Below, in pieces: positions 1 through 9,148 of a stretch of DNA of 64,000 nucleotides. The stretch is from positions 1 through 64,000 of the forward strand of contig ATWE01000023.1 in assembly GCA_000421085.1 (NCBI GenBank). Reading direction: 5' to 3'. Position 1 is the stretch's first letter, and each line of letters opens with the position of its first letter. The position numbers and the translations under genes are program-made. The DNA comes from Ensifer sp. USDA 6670. GTDB taxonomy: Bacteria > Pseudomonadota > Alphaproteobacteria > Rhizobiales > Rhizobiaceae. The notes under the pieces are model-generated. The model saw only the letters and a program-made list of their open reading frames with translations, was not told where the DNA came from and ran no database searches.

Positions 1-19
1 TTCCTGATTTTGTGCTGAT

Positions 20-454
20 TTGATCTCGCGCAATGCGGCGGGTAGCCGCAAGAGTTCCAATGCTGGCTTACGGCGGGCAGACGCACGCCAGATTGAGCGG
101 AACTTCAACTTGTCTGGAAGAAGCATCGTCGTTGTCGCAGCGGACCACGGCCTCCGGCGGTCCGTGGCATTCGCGCTTGAGGTCGAAGGATATTCCACCG
201 AATCCTACGACACCGTGCAGACGGCTGAAGCCTCTTGCCGGGAAGCGCTCTGCACAATTCTCGACGATGACATACTGAGATCAGAGTCACAGGCCGCCAC
301 GCGCTTGCTTCAATATCTCGGAGCCCGAGCCGTCGTGCTGGTGGATGGCCTGTCGGCCCTTCAAGCGCATGTCGACAACACGATTTTGACGAAGCCGTTC
401 AGCGGTCCCGACCTGCTCGGCGTGATCAACAGCCTGATCGAGGCAGCTCAGTAG
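20..454 (+). CDS. Stand-alone response-regulator receiver-like protein
   Basis: The stretch from about residue 33 (RSIVVVAADHGLRRSVAFAL) to the end reads like a CheY/FixJ-type receiver domain: a beta strand ending in an acidic-type turn, a DDD triplet near residue 78 and a TKPF motif carrying the lysine that is conserved in receivers. No output domain follows, so it would act as a single-domain regulator or as a degenerate receiver. The first possible start in the window is a TTG, and the frame stays open to the left edge, so the true start may lie outside the window. It sits 90 bp upstream of the CRP/FNR-type gene on the same strand. FixJ-like receivers are frequent neighbours of FixK/FNR regulators in rhizobia, but a functional link here is inference. 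Confidence 0.55.
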   Translation: MISRNAAGSRKSSNAGLRRADARQIERNFNLSGRSIVVVAADHGLRRSVAFALEVEGYSTESYDTVQTAEASCREALCTILDDDILRSESQAATRLLQYLGARAVVLVDGLSALQAHVDNTILTKPFSGPDLLGVINSLIEAAQ

Positions 455-474
455 TCGCCCGGACTTTCTAGCTA

Positions 475-488
475 TTGACCAAGATCAA
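475..488 (+). promoter_or_regulatory. FNR/FixK/NnrR-type box
   Basis: TTGACCAAGATCAA fits the FNR/FixK/DNR consensus TTGAT-N4-ATCAA with one mismatch in the left arm. A candidate -10 hexamer TAGACT lies at 511-516, predicting a transcript start near 523, so the box centre falls at about -41.5, the class II activator position. The downstream gene itself encodes a regulator with an E-x-x-S-R recognition helix that reads such sites, so autoregulation or control by another family member is likely. Confidence 0.7.
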
Positions 489-543
489 CTTACCGAAACC
501 GGCATGGCGCTAGACTGATGGCACGTTTATTGGGACATGCGCA

Positions 544-1224
544 ATGAAGACACTTCAAATGACTTCGAGCGATAGGACGACCTTCTTGACTTCGCGCTTC
601 TTCGGACGGCTGCCGTGCTCCACCGTCGACGCCATTCTTGAGGACGCGAGGCTATCCACCTTCAAGGAGCACGATATCCTCTTCCACCAGGGCGACAGCA
701 TCGTCGACGTGTTCTTTGTACTTTCAGGTCTGATCCGCCTCTACCGTGTCGGAAAAGACGGGCGCCAGGCTGATGTCGCGGTGTTTTCCAAAGGCGAAAT
801 GTTTGCCGACAACACCATGTACCTGGGGCGTGCCACCGCCAGCGCCGAGGCTGCCGAAGCATCCGTAATTGCGCGCTTTGACAGTGCCAAGCTTCGCCAA
901 CTCGCCGCTGCAGACCCCGATGTTGCGCAGGCTTTCATCGAGCATCTCTGCCATCGAGGCAAGATGACGGAAGACCTGCTCGCACAAGATCGCCTGCTCA
1001 CCGCTACGCAGCGGGTTGCAAGCTACATCCTCAGCCATTGTCCAAACGGCACCGCCACAAGCTTCTCGTTCCGCTTGCCGTTCCAGAAGAGCGTGCTTGC
1101 GGGGAAACTTGGCCTCGCGCCAGAAGCCCTGTCACGCGCGTTTTCGACGCTGCGCCGGTCCGGAGTCATTGTAAAAGGCCGGATTATCGAAATTCACGAC
1201 AGGCTTGCGCTGGAGCGGTTCTGA
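544..1224 (+). CDS. CRP/FNR-family regulator, NnrR/DNR-like
   Basis: A 226-residue protein with an N-terminal cyclic-nucleotide-binding-type beta roll (about residues 20-120), a long dimer helix and a C-terminal winged helix. The recognition helix contains E194, S197 and R198, the E-x-x-S-R signature of regulators that bind TTGAT-N4-ATCAA. The cysteine set of oxygen-sensing FNR is absent (only C25 in the N-terminal region), so an iron-sulfur sensor is unlikely; heme/NO-sensing DNR/NnrR or an oxygen-regulated FixK type fits better. The neighbouring ric and nnrS genes, both typical of nitric-oxide responses, favour an NnrR role. An FNR-type box lies 56 bp upstream. Assigning nnrR itself would need phylogeny. 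Confidence 0.8.
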   Translation: MKTLQMTSSDRTTFLTSRFFGRLPCSTVDAILEDARLSTFKEHDILFHQGDSIVDVFFVLSGLIRLYRVGKDGRQADVAVFSKGEMFADNTMYLGRATASAEAAEASVIARFDSAKLRQLAAADPDVAQAFIEHLCHRGKMTEDLLAQDRLLTATQRVASYILSHCPNGTATSFSFRLPFQKSVLAGKLGLAPEALSRAFSTLRRSGVIVKGRIIEIHDRLALERF

Positions 1225-1291
1225 CGCGGCGCTACACGAGGGACTAGAGCACCCAAGGCGATCTTCTTTGCTCGTCGGGCACGCCGCGGAT

Positions 1292-1621
1292 CTACCCGTC
1301 ACAGCTCGTGCCTGAGATCGGCTCTTGAAGTCGCAAGTCGAGCGTGTTGTGAGCAGCCTGCATCATGTCCATGTCATGGACGTGACTGATGACCGCCAAC
1401 TCGTTCATCAGATCGCCGATGACCAGGTCGACACGGCGAGGGGCGCCCGTGGCATCCTCAATGATGACTGCCTCAAGTTGTTCGAACGATCCCCCAAGGG
1501 CACGGTAGAGCTCCAGGGCTGCCGCCAGGAAATTCCTCTGGCGCTCCACGAGATCCCTCGCGGAAGCTTCTCCAGCTCGGGCCGCCAAAAGCCGGACAGC
1601 TTTGTTTTGGAACGCGCTCAT
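1292..1621 (-). CDS. Divergent MazG-like nucleotide pyrophosphohydrolase-fold protein
   Basis: A 109-residue all-alpha protein. The core (RQRNFLAAALELYRALGG, then VIGDLMNELAVIS followed by HDMDMMQAA) follows the helix pattern of small MazG-type NTP pyrophosphohydrolases such as the rhizobial relatives with ERFLEEALELVQALG and EVGGVMVTLAAL. The paired glutamates that help bind magnesium in that family are replaced by alanines here, so catalysis may be lost or altered. It is encoded opposite to its neighbours, between the FNR-type regulator and ric. Recognition rests on pattern memory only; a plain hypothetical protein is the alternative. Confidence 0.5.
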   Translation of the reverse strand: MSAFQNKAVRLLAARAGEASARDLVERQRNFLAAALELYRALGGSFEQLEAVIIEDATGAPRRVDLVIGDLMNELAVISHVHDMDMMQAAHNTLDLRLQEPISGTSCDG

Positions 1622-1913
1622 CTTTACAGATTTTCTTCACAATAAGCTTTGTTGCAGTTGAGTTCTATTACACGCAGAGCGTTTAATTTTTCACTAATTC
1701 GGGAATTGACAAAATACATCTTCCGGTAAACTTCACGGGAGGGCCGTTATTTGCTCCAGCGCAAAGACCCCTCGGCTCGACACATTAAAGATGTGCGGAC
1801 CATCTTCTGCGCAAGGCATGTCGAGTTCAGGGGCGCGTCTTCGGCGCGACACCGGCTTCAGCCAGCGGGAGCCAAGCACATAACTGGCAAGCATCACGGC
1901 AAAGGAAGAGATC

Positions 1914-2588
1914 ATGACGGGAATAAGCCTCGACAACACAGTCACAGCGATCGCAGCAGAGTTGCCAGGCGCCGCGGAACTCTTCCGGAGCCATGACATC
2001 AGCTTCTGTTGCGGCGGCAACGTCCCGCTTGCAGAAGCCGCCGTCAATGCGGGTCTCGCGCCGTCGGCGCTGCTTGCTGAGTTGGAGGCCCTGGTGGTGG
2101 CTGCAAGACGAGATGCACCCGAAGAAACATCGGAGCTTATCGGACACATCATCGAGAGATACCACCAGACGCACCGTGCGGAGCTCGCCTGGCTCATCCC
2201 GCTCGCCCAGAAGGTGGAGCGGGTGCACGGAGACCACCCCTCGGCGCCGATTGGCCTTTCCCAGCTACTGGAGCGCCTGCGGCATGAACTCGAGGGACAT
2301 ATGACGCGAGAGGAACAGGTCCTTTTCCCGATGATGCAGCGCGGCGGCAGCGCGGTGATCGTCCGCCCGATCGAACAGATGCGGCATGAACACGACGAGG
2401 AGGTCGAGCACCTGCGAGCGATCGAACATGTGACCCGTGGGCTTTCGCTGCCGCGTGGCGCCTGCGGCTCGTGGACCGCACTCTATACGGGATTGCGCAA
2501 GTTCACCGACGACCTGGTGACGCACATGCCTCTCGAGAACGCAGTGCTGTTTCCGCGCTTCGAAGCCCGGTCCCAGGCGGCCGTTTGA
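1914..2588 (+). CDS. ric: Iron-sulfur cluster repair di-iron protein (Ric/YtfE/ScdA family)
   Basis: A 224-residue cytosolic protein. The N-terminus has the ScdA domain with the vicinal C32-C33 pair in FCCGG; residues from about 75 onward form a hemerythrin-like four-helix bundle with histidines spaced as in YtfE (YHQTH, HEL..H, MRHEHDEE, THMPLEN). The family repairs iron-sulfur clusters damaged by nitric oxide or peroxide. The start is set by an AAGGAAGAG ribosome-binding site at 1902-1910. Its TGA stop overlaps the TTG start of nnrS, so the two are translationally coupled. A TTGACA hexamer at 1706-1711 may mark a promoter, but the -10 is weak and I see no FNR box directly upstream. Confidence 0.88.
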   Translation: MTGISLDNTVTAIAAELPGAAELFRSHDISFCCGGNVPLAEAAVNAGLAPSALLAELEALVVAARRDAPEETSELIGHIIERYHQTHRAELAWLIPLAQKVERVHGDHPSAPIGLSQLLERLRHELEGHMTREEQVLFPMMQRGGSAVIVRPIEQMRHEHDEEVEHLRAIEHVTRGLSLPRGACGSWTALYTGLRKFTDDLVTHMPLENAVLFPRFEARSQAAV

Positions 2589-3832
2589 AGCACGCGTCGG
2601 CCGATTGGGATTCCCTCTGGCGGGCGCCATACCGACCCCTGTTCCTTCTCGCGGGACTATGGGCGCTTGTCGTTCCCATGGCCTGGCTCCTCCCGGAACA
2701 ACTTGCACCGAACAGGGTCGAGTGGCACAGCCGCGAGCTTGTGTTCGGCATGGGGGGAGCTGCGGCAGGGGGCTATCTCCTGACAGCCCTGCCGGCCTGG
2801 ACGAAGAGGAGGGCCGTCCCGCGGGCCGCCACAATGATCGCTACCTGCCTCTGGTGCGCCGCCCGTCTAACCGGCGCGCTCTCGGAGCATCTGCCCTTTA
2901 TCGCTGCCGCGACCGGGGTATCCGCCTATTTCGCGTTCCTGACTGCGATGCTGACGTGTGGCATCGTGGCCTCCGGCGCGTGGGATCGGTGCTGGGCGCC
3001 ACTTGGGACAGGGGCGCTTGGCATACATGCCTTGGCTAGCATCGGCGATGGCCCGATTCCCACGCCGCTACTTTATGTCGTGCTCGTTGTTCTGATAGGC
3101 GGACGCGCCGTGCCCGCCTTCACCCGGTCCTGGCTGGACCGGACCGGGGGAGGGAAGCCCCTCTGCAGTCGGCGGGGGCTTTCGCATCTCGTGATCGCGG
3201 GCATTCTCGTCGCGACCTGTCCTCATGGCGCTTGGCCGCCCACGCTGCCAGGTCTCCTGCTGTTGTTTTCGGGCGCTATGTTGCTGTGGCAGATGATCGA
3301 ATGGCGGAGCCTCGCGACCCGCCGCTATCCAGCCTTGTTCATCCTGCATGTCGCCTTCGCCTGGACGCCGACGGCGCTCATTCTGGCCGGTCTTTCAGCT
3401 GTTATACCCGGCCAGGTTCCAGCAGATGTCGCCCGGCACGCGCTGACGATGGGCGCGATGGGTACAATGATCGCCGCCTTCATGATGCGGCCGGCCATGG
3501 TCCGCGACGGCGAGTTCCTGATCCTCGGTCGGACCATGGCTGGCGCGTTCTCGCTCGTGTCGCTCTCGGCGCTGTTGCGGATTTCCGGCGGCTGGCTGAA
3601 TGACAACTATTTCGATCCCGTCGCTGCTGCCGCAATCTGCTGGATGGCGGGGTGGACGCTATTCCTGGTCGCATATTTTCCGGCCATGAGCGGTCCAGTT
3701 CCCAGACCCGCGTTCAGCGCCGCACTCGGCAATCAGGTCGAGCGCGGCAACGGCACCACGACCATGGAAGGCGGGGTGCCTATGTCCGTAGAGCATTGTG
3801 GCGCCGACGCTCGAGAATGCCCCACCGAATAG
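2585..3832 (+). CDS. nnrS: NnrS family heme-copper membrane protein
   Basis: About 415 residues with roughly twelve hydrophobic segments. The segments MGMGGAAAGGYLLTALPAW-like (after the SRELVFG motif), HALTMGAMGTMIAAFMMRP and the C-terminal WMAGWTLFLVAYFP are typical of NnrS, a membrane protein that protects against nitric-oxide stress in denitrifiers. The frame is open further upstream, but the TTG overlapping the ric stop (TTGA) gives the expected N-terminus KHASADWDSLWRAPYRPLFL. The operon with ric and the FNR-type regulator upstream supports a nitrosative-stress role. The C-terminal tail beyond about residue 385 is poorly conserved in kind. Confidence 0.88.
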   Translation: MKHASADWDSLWRAPYRPLFLLAGLWALVVPMAWLLPEQLAPNRVEWHSRELVFGMGGAAAGGYLLTALPAWTKRRAVPRAATMIATCLWCAARLTGALSEHLPFIAAATGVSAYFAFLTAMLTCGIVASGAWDRCWAPLGTGALGIHALASIGDGPIPTPLLYVVLVVLIGGRAVPAFTRSWLDRTGGGKPLCSRRGLSHLVIAGILVATCPHGAWPPTLPGLLLLFSGAMLLWQMIEWRSLATRRYPALFILHVAFAWTPTALILAGLSAVIPGQVPADVARHALTMGAMGTMIAAFMMRPAMVRDGEFLILGRTMAGAFSLVSLSALLRISGGWLNDNYFDPVAAAAICWMAGWTLFLVAYFPAMSGPVPRPAFSAALGNQVERGNGTTTMEGGVPMSVEHCGADARECPTE

Positions 3833-4119
3833 ACGTATCTCGCAAGGAAGAGGTCAGGCGCGTTCAACGAGATCAAAATGGAGACTTCACATTCGACCCC
3901 GCAGTGCTCGCCGATCATTTCCGGCTCTCAAGCGAAGACTTTCGGAACATCCGCAGGGGACTGGTGGCCAGCATGGTCGAGCGCGGCGAGGGCGAAGACG
4001 CCGGCACGTGCCGCTTGCGCATGAAGATCGGAAACCGAGTATGGACCACAAGCGCGAGCATGCGTGCCGGTCTCCTTTCAACGTTCTTTTTAAGCGGCTC
4101 CATGACGATTGACCAGTAG
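3817..4119 (+). pseudogene. DUF6522-family gene with replaced 3' end
   Basis: The ATG overlaps the end of nnrS. Residues 17-76 (DGDFTFDPAVLADHF-like, then SSEDFRNIRRGLVASMVERGEGEDAG and MKIGNRVW) match the DUF6522 pattern, small proteins that often accompany NO-response and denitrification genes. After W76 (codon at 4042-4044) the expected strand-turn-strand end, usually a few hydrophobic residues around a D-x-D/G turn, is missing. The reading frame instead runs into unrelated sequence (TTSASMRAGLLSTFF) and stops at 4119. The replacement sequence is the antisense of a decayed gene, so the 3' end appears to have been lost by rearrangement near 4045. A product may still be made, but the family's C-terminus is absent. 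Confidence 0.6.
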
Positions 4120-4521
4120 AACTCGGCCGCACCCTCCTGGGCCAACTTCTCTTCATTCCCATGTTTCATTCGCAAGCTCATTCCCATGCTCTTGAGGAAC
4201 AGGGCCTGATCATCGAAATTGACGCGAAGCATGTCATTGTATGAATTGCTCGCAGTCGTCTCACCCTGCGTGAACGCGATCCCGTTATCGAAGCCGTGGT
4301 CGCTGCCCATAAACACCCTACACCGGCTCGCCGCCTTTCCATTCCGATAAGCGGACGCGGTAAACCGGTTGGCATCGACCCTTCGGAAATCGCCTTCGAT
4401 GCCATGGTTTTTCTTCGTAAGCTCGTTGATCGCCCTGCCGTTTCAAGATGGACAATTGCCTTTCAAGCTGAACGCGAAGCGCTTCGTACGCGTGAGAGTA
4501 TGAGAAGAACACAGTTGCCAA
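4045..4521 (-). pseudogene. Decayed TIR-domain protein gene remnant
   Basis: Reading leftward from a TTG at 4521, the first 30 residues (ATVFFSYSHAYEALRVQL then ERQLSILKRQG) match the opening of bacterial TIR-domain proteins, normally ATVFFSYSHADEALRDQL. The frame then breaks near 4440; the remainder (INELTKKNHGIEGDF ... MLRVNFDDQALFLKSMGMSL ... EEKLAQEGAAEFYWSIV) continues protein-like in another frame down to about 4045, where it meets the truncated DUF6522 gene. Signs of decay are the TTG in place of the usual ATG, D-to-Y and D-to-V changes in the TIR N-terminus, the frame break and the missing C-terminus. TIR proteins act in NAD-depleting immunity, but this copy cannot be functional as read. 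Confidence 0.55.
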
Positions 4522-4596
4522 TCGTATACTCGTGATACGCTGCGATCTTTCCCTACAAGATCCCGATCATTCTGATCATGCGCCCCGGTCGGTGAG

Positions 4597-4626
4597 AGCT
4601 TCCGGGCGTCAGAACGCCCGGAAGCT
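4597..4626 (-). terminator. Strong hairpin downstream of nrdJ
   Basis: A 13-bp perfect stem (AGCTTCCGGGCGT and its complement) closes a 4-nt loop about 90 bp beyond the nrdJ stop. There is no U-rich tail on the minus strand, so it is either a 3'-end stabilising structure or a weak terminator. Confidence 0.45.
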
Positions 4627-4712
4627 GGTTACATGTGTTATGGCGCAAGGTGTGTGAAAACGTGGGCCCAGTGACTTTTGTGAGGGACCCACGCAGTTGT
4701 CGTTCGCCTGTC

Positions 4713-7700
4713 TCAGCTGCATCCGCTCGTGGCACCGCATGTGTCGCACTTCTCGCAGGTGCCATTCCTAACCATCGTGAAGTTCTGGCACTCGGAGCAC
4801 ATGTTGCCGGTATAGCCCTGCATGATCGAGCGGGCGCGGCGTTCGGCTTCGACTTTCTTTGCCTCGGACTTCGCCGCAGCCGCCTCTGCCGCGGCCTTGT
4901 CGGAGAAGAGGGCAGTCACCTCCTGTTCCGCTTCTTCCGCAATCTCCTCGGCAAGCTCGACGGCCCGTTCCTCGTAGTCGCGCTTGAAGGCGACGACTTC
5001 GGAGGTGGCGGCGGCGATTGCCGGCTCCAGCTTGCGCACGGCATTGCCGGAGATCGAGGTGACGGAAGCGCCGGCCGAGGCGCGGGCCGGGGCGGCCGTC
5101 GAAGCACCCTTCGGTTCGGAGCGCTCGCCCGTGCCGCCGACGATTGACGGCTTGTAGCCGCGGGTCCAGCCGGTGGAGACGAGGTTGGTCTTGCCTTCCT
5201 GAATGCCGCGGCCGAGCGCGGTATTGCTGAAGTCGGAGGTGTCGACATGAGCAAGGTCGTGGCGGCCGAGATAGGAAACGGCAAGCTCGCGGAAGACATA
5301 GTCGAGGATCGACGTCGCGTTCTTGATCGCGTCGTTGCCCTGGACCATGCCGGCCGGCTCGAACTTGGTGAAGGTGAAGGCCTCCACATATTCCTCGAGC
5401 GGCACGCCATATTGCAGGCCAAGCGATATGGCGATGGCGAAGTTGTTCATCATCGCCCGGAAGGCCGCACCTTCCTTGTGCATGTCGATGAAGATCTCGC
5501 CGAGGCGTCCATCGCCGAATTCACCGGTGCGCAGATACACCTTGTGGCCGCCGACGATCGCCTTCTGGGTATAGCCCTGCCGGCGGTTCGGCAGTTTCTC
5601 GCGAGCGCGCACCACCTTCTCGATGACGCGCTCGATGATCTTTTCGGTGACGGCAACCGCCTGGGCGGCTGCCGGTGCCTGCATCAGCTCCTCGATCGCG
5701 TCCTCGTCTTCCTCGTCCTCGATCAGCGAGGCATTCAGCGGCTGCGAGAGCTTGGAGCCGTCGCGGTAGAGCGCATTCGCCTTCAGCGCGAGCTTCCAGG
5801 AGAGCATGTAGGCGTTCTTGCAATCCTCGACGGTCGCCTCGTTCGGCATGTTGATCGTCTTCGAGATTGCACCCGAAATGAAGGGCTGGGCGGCCGCCAT
5901 CATGCGGATATGGCTTTCGACCGAGAGGTAGCGCTTGCCGATCTTGCCGCAGGGATTGGCGCAATCGAAGACCGGCAGGTGCTCTGCTTTCAGGAACGGT
6001 GCCCCTTCGAGCGTCATCGCGCCGCAGACATGGATGTTGGCGGCTTCGATGTCCTTCCTGGAGAAGCCCAGATGCTCCAGCAGATTGAAGTCGACAGAGG
6101 CGAGCTGCGCATCGCTGACCTTCAGCGTCTCCTTGAGGAAGTCGGCGCCGAGCGTCCACTGGTTGAAGACGAACTTGATGTCGAAGGCGGCCTTCAGCGC
6201 CGCATTGACGGCTTCGATCTTCTCGTCGGTGAAGCCCTTGGCCTTGAGCGTCGCGGGATTGATGGCCGGGGCCTGATTGAGGTTACCGTGGCCGACGGCA
6301 TAAGCCTCCATCTCGGCGATCTGGCTTTCCGAGTAGCCGAGCGTGCGCAACGCCTCGGGAACCGCACGGTTGATGATCTTGAAATAGCCGCCGCCGGCGA
6401 GCTTCTTGAATTTCACCAGGGCGAAATCGGGCTCGATGCCGGTCGTGTCGCAATCCATGACGAGCCCGATCGTACCGGTTGGCGCGATCACGGTGGCCTG
6501 GGCGTTGCGGTAGCCGTGCTTCTCGCCGAGCTCGACGGCCTTGTCCCAGGCGCTCTTGGCATGGGCGATCAGGTCCTGGTCCGGGCAATCGCCGTGGACG
6601 AGCGCGACCGGGTTGACGGACAGGCCCTCATAGCCGGCGCTCTCGCCGTGAGCCGCGCGGCGGTGATTGCGCATGACGCGCAGCATGTTGTCGCGGTTCG
6701 GCGCAAAGCCGGGGAAGGGGCCGAGCTTTGCGGAGATCTCGGCCGAGGTGGCATAGGCGACGCCGGTCATGATCGCGGTCAGCGCGCCGGCGATGGCGCG
6801 GCCCTCGGGCGAGTCATAGGGAATGCCTGACGACATCAGCAGGCCGCCGATATTCGCATAGCCGAGGCCGAGCGTGCGGTATTCGTAGGAGAGCTCGGCG
6901 ATCTCGCGGGACGGGAACTGCGCCATCATCACCGAGACTTCGAGAACGACGGTCCAGAGGCGGACGGCATGCTCGTAGTCGCCGATATTGATCCGCTTGG
7001 TCGCGACATCCTTGAACTGCATCAGGTTGAGCGAGGCGAGATTGCACGCCGTGTCGTCGAGGAACATGTATTCCGAGCACGGGTTGGAGGCACGGATCGG
7101 GCCTGCAGCCGGGCAGGTGTGCCAGTCGTTCATCGTCGTGTTGAAGTGCAGGCCCGGATCGGCCGAGGCCCAGGCAGCGTGGGAGATCGACTCCCAGAGG
7201 TCGCGCGCCTTCAGGGTCTTCATGACGCGGCCGTCCTTGCGGGCGGTCAGGTGCCAATCGCCATCCGCCTCAACGGCGCGCAGGAAGTCGTCCTTGATCG
7301 AGACCGAGTTGTTGGAGTTCTGGCCGGAGACCGTGAGATAGGCCTCCGAATCCCAATCCGTGTCATAGGTCTTGAACTGGATGTCCTTATAGCCCTGCCG
7401 CGCGAACTGAATGACGCGCTTGACATAGTTTTCGGGAACCAGCGCCTGCTTGGCGGCGCGGATCTCGCGCTTCAGCGCCGGGTTCTGCTTGGGATCGAAG
7501 CAGGCATCATCGCTGCCGTCGCAGTTGATGCAGGCCTTCATGATCGCCTTCAGGTGCTTGGCGACGATCTTCGAGCCGGTGACGAGGGCGGCGACCTTCT
7601 GCTCTTCCTTGACCTTCCAGTTGATGTATTCCTCGATGTCGGGATGGTCGATATCGACGACGACCATCTTGGCGGCGCGGCGCGTCGTGCCGCCCGACTT

Positions 7701-8504
7701 GATGGCACCCGCGGCGCGGTCGCCGATCTTCAGGAAGCTCATGAGGCCGGAGGACTTGCCGCCGCCCGAGAGCCTTTCGCCTTCGGCGCGCAGGTGCGAG
7801 AAGTTCGAGCCGGTGCCGGAGCCGTATTTGAAGAGGCGCGCCTCGCGCACCCAGAGATCCATGATGCCGCCTTCGTTGACGAGGTCGTCCGCGACCGACT
7901 GGATGAAGCAGGCGTGCGGCTGCGGGTGTTCGTAAGCGGACTTCGACTTCGTCAGCTTGCCGGTGAAGGGATCGACATAGAAGTGGCCCTGGCCGGGACC
8001 GTCGATGCCATAGGCCCAATGAAGGCCGGTGTTGAACCATTGCGGCGAGTTCGGAGCAACGCGCTGGGTGGCGAGCATGTAGGCGAGCTCGTCACGGAAG
8101 GCGCTGGCGTCCTCTTCCGTATCGAAATAGCCGCCCTTCCAGCCCCAATAGGCCCAGGTGCCGGCCAGGCGATCGAAAACCTGGCGGGCATCTGTTTCGG
8201 AGCCGTACTGCTCGTCCTTCGGCAGCGCCTTCAGTGCATCGGTGTCCGGAACCGAGCGCCAGAGGAAGCTCGGCACGTCGTTTTCCTCGACACGCTTCAG
8301 CTTTGCCGGCACGCCGGCCTTACGGAAATATTTCTGAGCGAGAATATCGGCGGCGACCTGCGAGAACTGCGCCGGCACGTCAATATCCGCAAGGCGGAAG
8401 ACCACGGACCCGTCCGGATTCTTGATCTCACTCGTCGCCTTGCGGAACTCAATCTCGGCATAGGCGGATTGCCCTGCCTTCGTAAAACGACGCTCGATCT
8501 TCAT
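4713..8504 (-). CDS. nrdJ: Adenosylcobalamin-dependent class II ribonucleotide reductase
   Basis: A protein of about 1263 residues that reduces ribonucleotides to deoxyribonucleotides using coenzyme B12. It shows the class II core ([77 protein letters not shown]) and the C-terminal cysteine cluster [19 protein letters not shown] with the redox-active tail. The frame starts 7 codons earlier, but AAGGACGGGACA just before the ATG at 8504 is a better ribosome-binding site and gives MKIERRF. In Sinorhizobium this is the main RNR and makes B12 essential. A pair of NrdR boxes lies 115-161 bp upstream, indicating control by the NrdR repressor; no B12 riboswitch was found. Confidence 0.96.
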   Translation of the reverse strand: MKIERRFTKAGQSAYAEIEFRKATSEIKNPDGSVVFRLADIDVPAQFSQVAADILAQKYFRKAGVPAKLKRVEENDVPSFLWRSVPDTDALKALPKDEQYGSETDARQVFDRLAGTWAYWGWKGGYFDTEEDASAFRDELAYMLATQRVAPNSPQWFNTGLHWAYGIDGPGQGHFYVDPFTGKLTKSKSAYEHPQPHACFIQSVADDLVNEGGIMDLWVREARLFKYGSGTGSNFSHLRAEGERLSGGGKSSGLMSFLKIGDRAAGAIKSGGTTRRAAKMVVVDIDHPDIEEYINWKVKEEQKVAALVTGSKIVAKHLKAIMKACINCDGSDDACFDPKQNPALKREIRAAKQALVPENYVKRVIQFARQGYKDIQFKTYDTDWDSEAYLTVSGQNSNNSVSIKDDFLRAVEADGDWHLTARKDGRVMKTLKARDLWESISHAAWASADPGLHFNTTMNDWHTCPAAGPIRASNPCSEYMFLDDTACNLASLNLMQFKDVATKRINIGDYEHAVRLWTVVLEVSVMMAQFPSREIAELSYEYRTLGLGYANIGGLLMSSGIPYDSPEGRAIAGALTAIMTGVAYATSAEISAKLGPFPGFAPNRDNMLRVMRNHRRAAHGESAGYEGLSVNPVALVHGDCPDQDLIAHAKSAWDKAVELGEKHGYRNAQATVIAPTGTIGLVMDCDTTGIEPDFALVKFKKLAGGGYFKIINRAVPEALRTLGYSESQIAEMEAYAVGHGNLNQAPAINPATLKAKGFTDEKIEAVNAALKAAFDIKFVFNQWTLGADFLKETLKVSDAQLASVDFNLLEHLGFSRKDIEAANIHVCGAMTLEGAPFLKAEHLPVFDCANPCGKIGKRYLSVESHIRMMAAAQPFISGAISKTINMPNEATVEDCKNAYMLSWKLALKANALYRDGSKLSQPLNASLIEDEEDEDAIEELMQAPAAAQAVAVTEKIIERVIEKVVRAREKLPNRRQGYTQKAIVGGHKVYLRTGEFGDGRLGEIFIDMHKEGAAFRAMMNNFAIAISLGLQYGVPLEEYVEAFTFTKFEPAGMVQGNDAIKNATSILDYVFRELAVSYLGRHDLAHVDTSDFSNTALGRGIQEGKTNLVSTGWTRGYKPSIVGGTGERSEPKGASTAAPARASAGASVTSISGNAVRKLEPAIAAATSEVVAFKRDYEERAVELAEEIAEEAEQEVTALFSDKAAAEAAAAKSEAKKVEAERRARSIMQGYTGNMCSECQNFTMVRNGTCEKCDTCGATSGCS

Positions 8505-8618
8505 TGTCCCGTCCTTTGTTGCCATGCGCTAAAGCGCAGTTAACCCCGCCCGGCCGCGATGGATCTCGCAGCCAGCCTGAAAATTTCTGTCGATGTGAGG
8601 AAACCCAGCTCCTGGGTA

Positions 8619-8665
8619 ACCCTGTATCTTGTGATGATGCTGGCTGCAAACACTAAATATAGTAT
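8619..8665 (-). promoter_or_regulatory. Tandem NrdR boxes upstream of nrdJ
   Basis: Two 16-bp sites, ACACTAAATATAGTAT (8650-8665) and ACCCTGTATCTTGTGA (8619-8634), resemble the NrdR consensus ACACWATATATWGTGT (about 14 and 12 of 16 matches). Their starts are 31 bp apart, three DNA turns, the spacing typical of NrdR box pairs. The right-hand box contains TATATT on the minus strand, which could be the -10 of a proximal nrdJ promoter. Confidence 0.8.
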
Positions 8666-8841
8666 TAACAGGCTCTTTACGCCAGCTCGAAATGCCGCTT
8701 GGACGACCCAAATTTCGCGCAAAATTCCGCCACTGCAGCCGCTCGGGGTCATCCGCCCGGGCCGCATGTCGGAACCGACGATTTGGGGGTGTGAACCGGC
8801 CTCTAAACTTCCCGGTCCGCCGCCGTCGCAACGTGAAATCC

Positions 8842-8870
8842 ATTAACCGTGAATCGCCTCGGGGCGTCAA
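8842..8870 (-). promoter_or_regulatory. Candidate distal sigma-70 promoter for nrdJ
   Basis: On the minus strand TTGACG (8865-8870) and GTTAAT (8842-8847) are separated by exactly 17 bp, predicting a start near 8835 and a leader of about 330 nt before the nrdJ ATG. Apart from this, the NrdR boxes and a weak hairpin, I see no gene in the 678 bp between nrdJ and the DUF72 gene. Confidence 0.45.
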
Positions 8871-9126
8871 GGGGTGGTTTGTGACGGAAGTTTGGGCGCT
8901 ATATCTTGTGTGGCCTGACTGTGGAAAACGGGGACAGCGAGCAATCCGTTGAAAATCAGGGACTTCCACCGCTTGCCTGCGAAGATGAGATAGCGGCAGG
9001 CCGAAATTCAAATTTTTATGGATGAAAAAGCGGGTACAAGACGTGCCCCAGCGCTACTCGCGATTGCGAATCAGGTGGGCGTGTGAAGCGGCCCATTTTG
9101 GTGATTCGGATGCGGCGATCTTGTTG

Positions 9127-9148
9127 CCCCTCTAGCCTGCCAGAGGGG
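9127..9148 (-). terminator. Weak hairpin after the DUF72 gene
   Basis: CCCCTCT and AGAGGGG pair as a 7-bp stem with an 8-nt loop about 35 bp beyond the DUF72 stop codon. No U-tract follows, so the call is tentative. Confidence 0.3.

Noticed and set aside
5247-6830. 527-residue frame antisense to nrdJ
   Set aside because: Shadow frame of a strongly biased gene.
8700-8800. GCCACTG followed by a GTCGGAACCGAC-type segment, reminiscent of a cobalamin riboswitch near a B12-dependent enzyme
   Set aside because: It is on the plus strand, opposite to nrdJ, and the other conserved riboswitch parts are missing.
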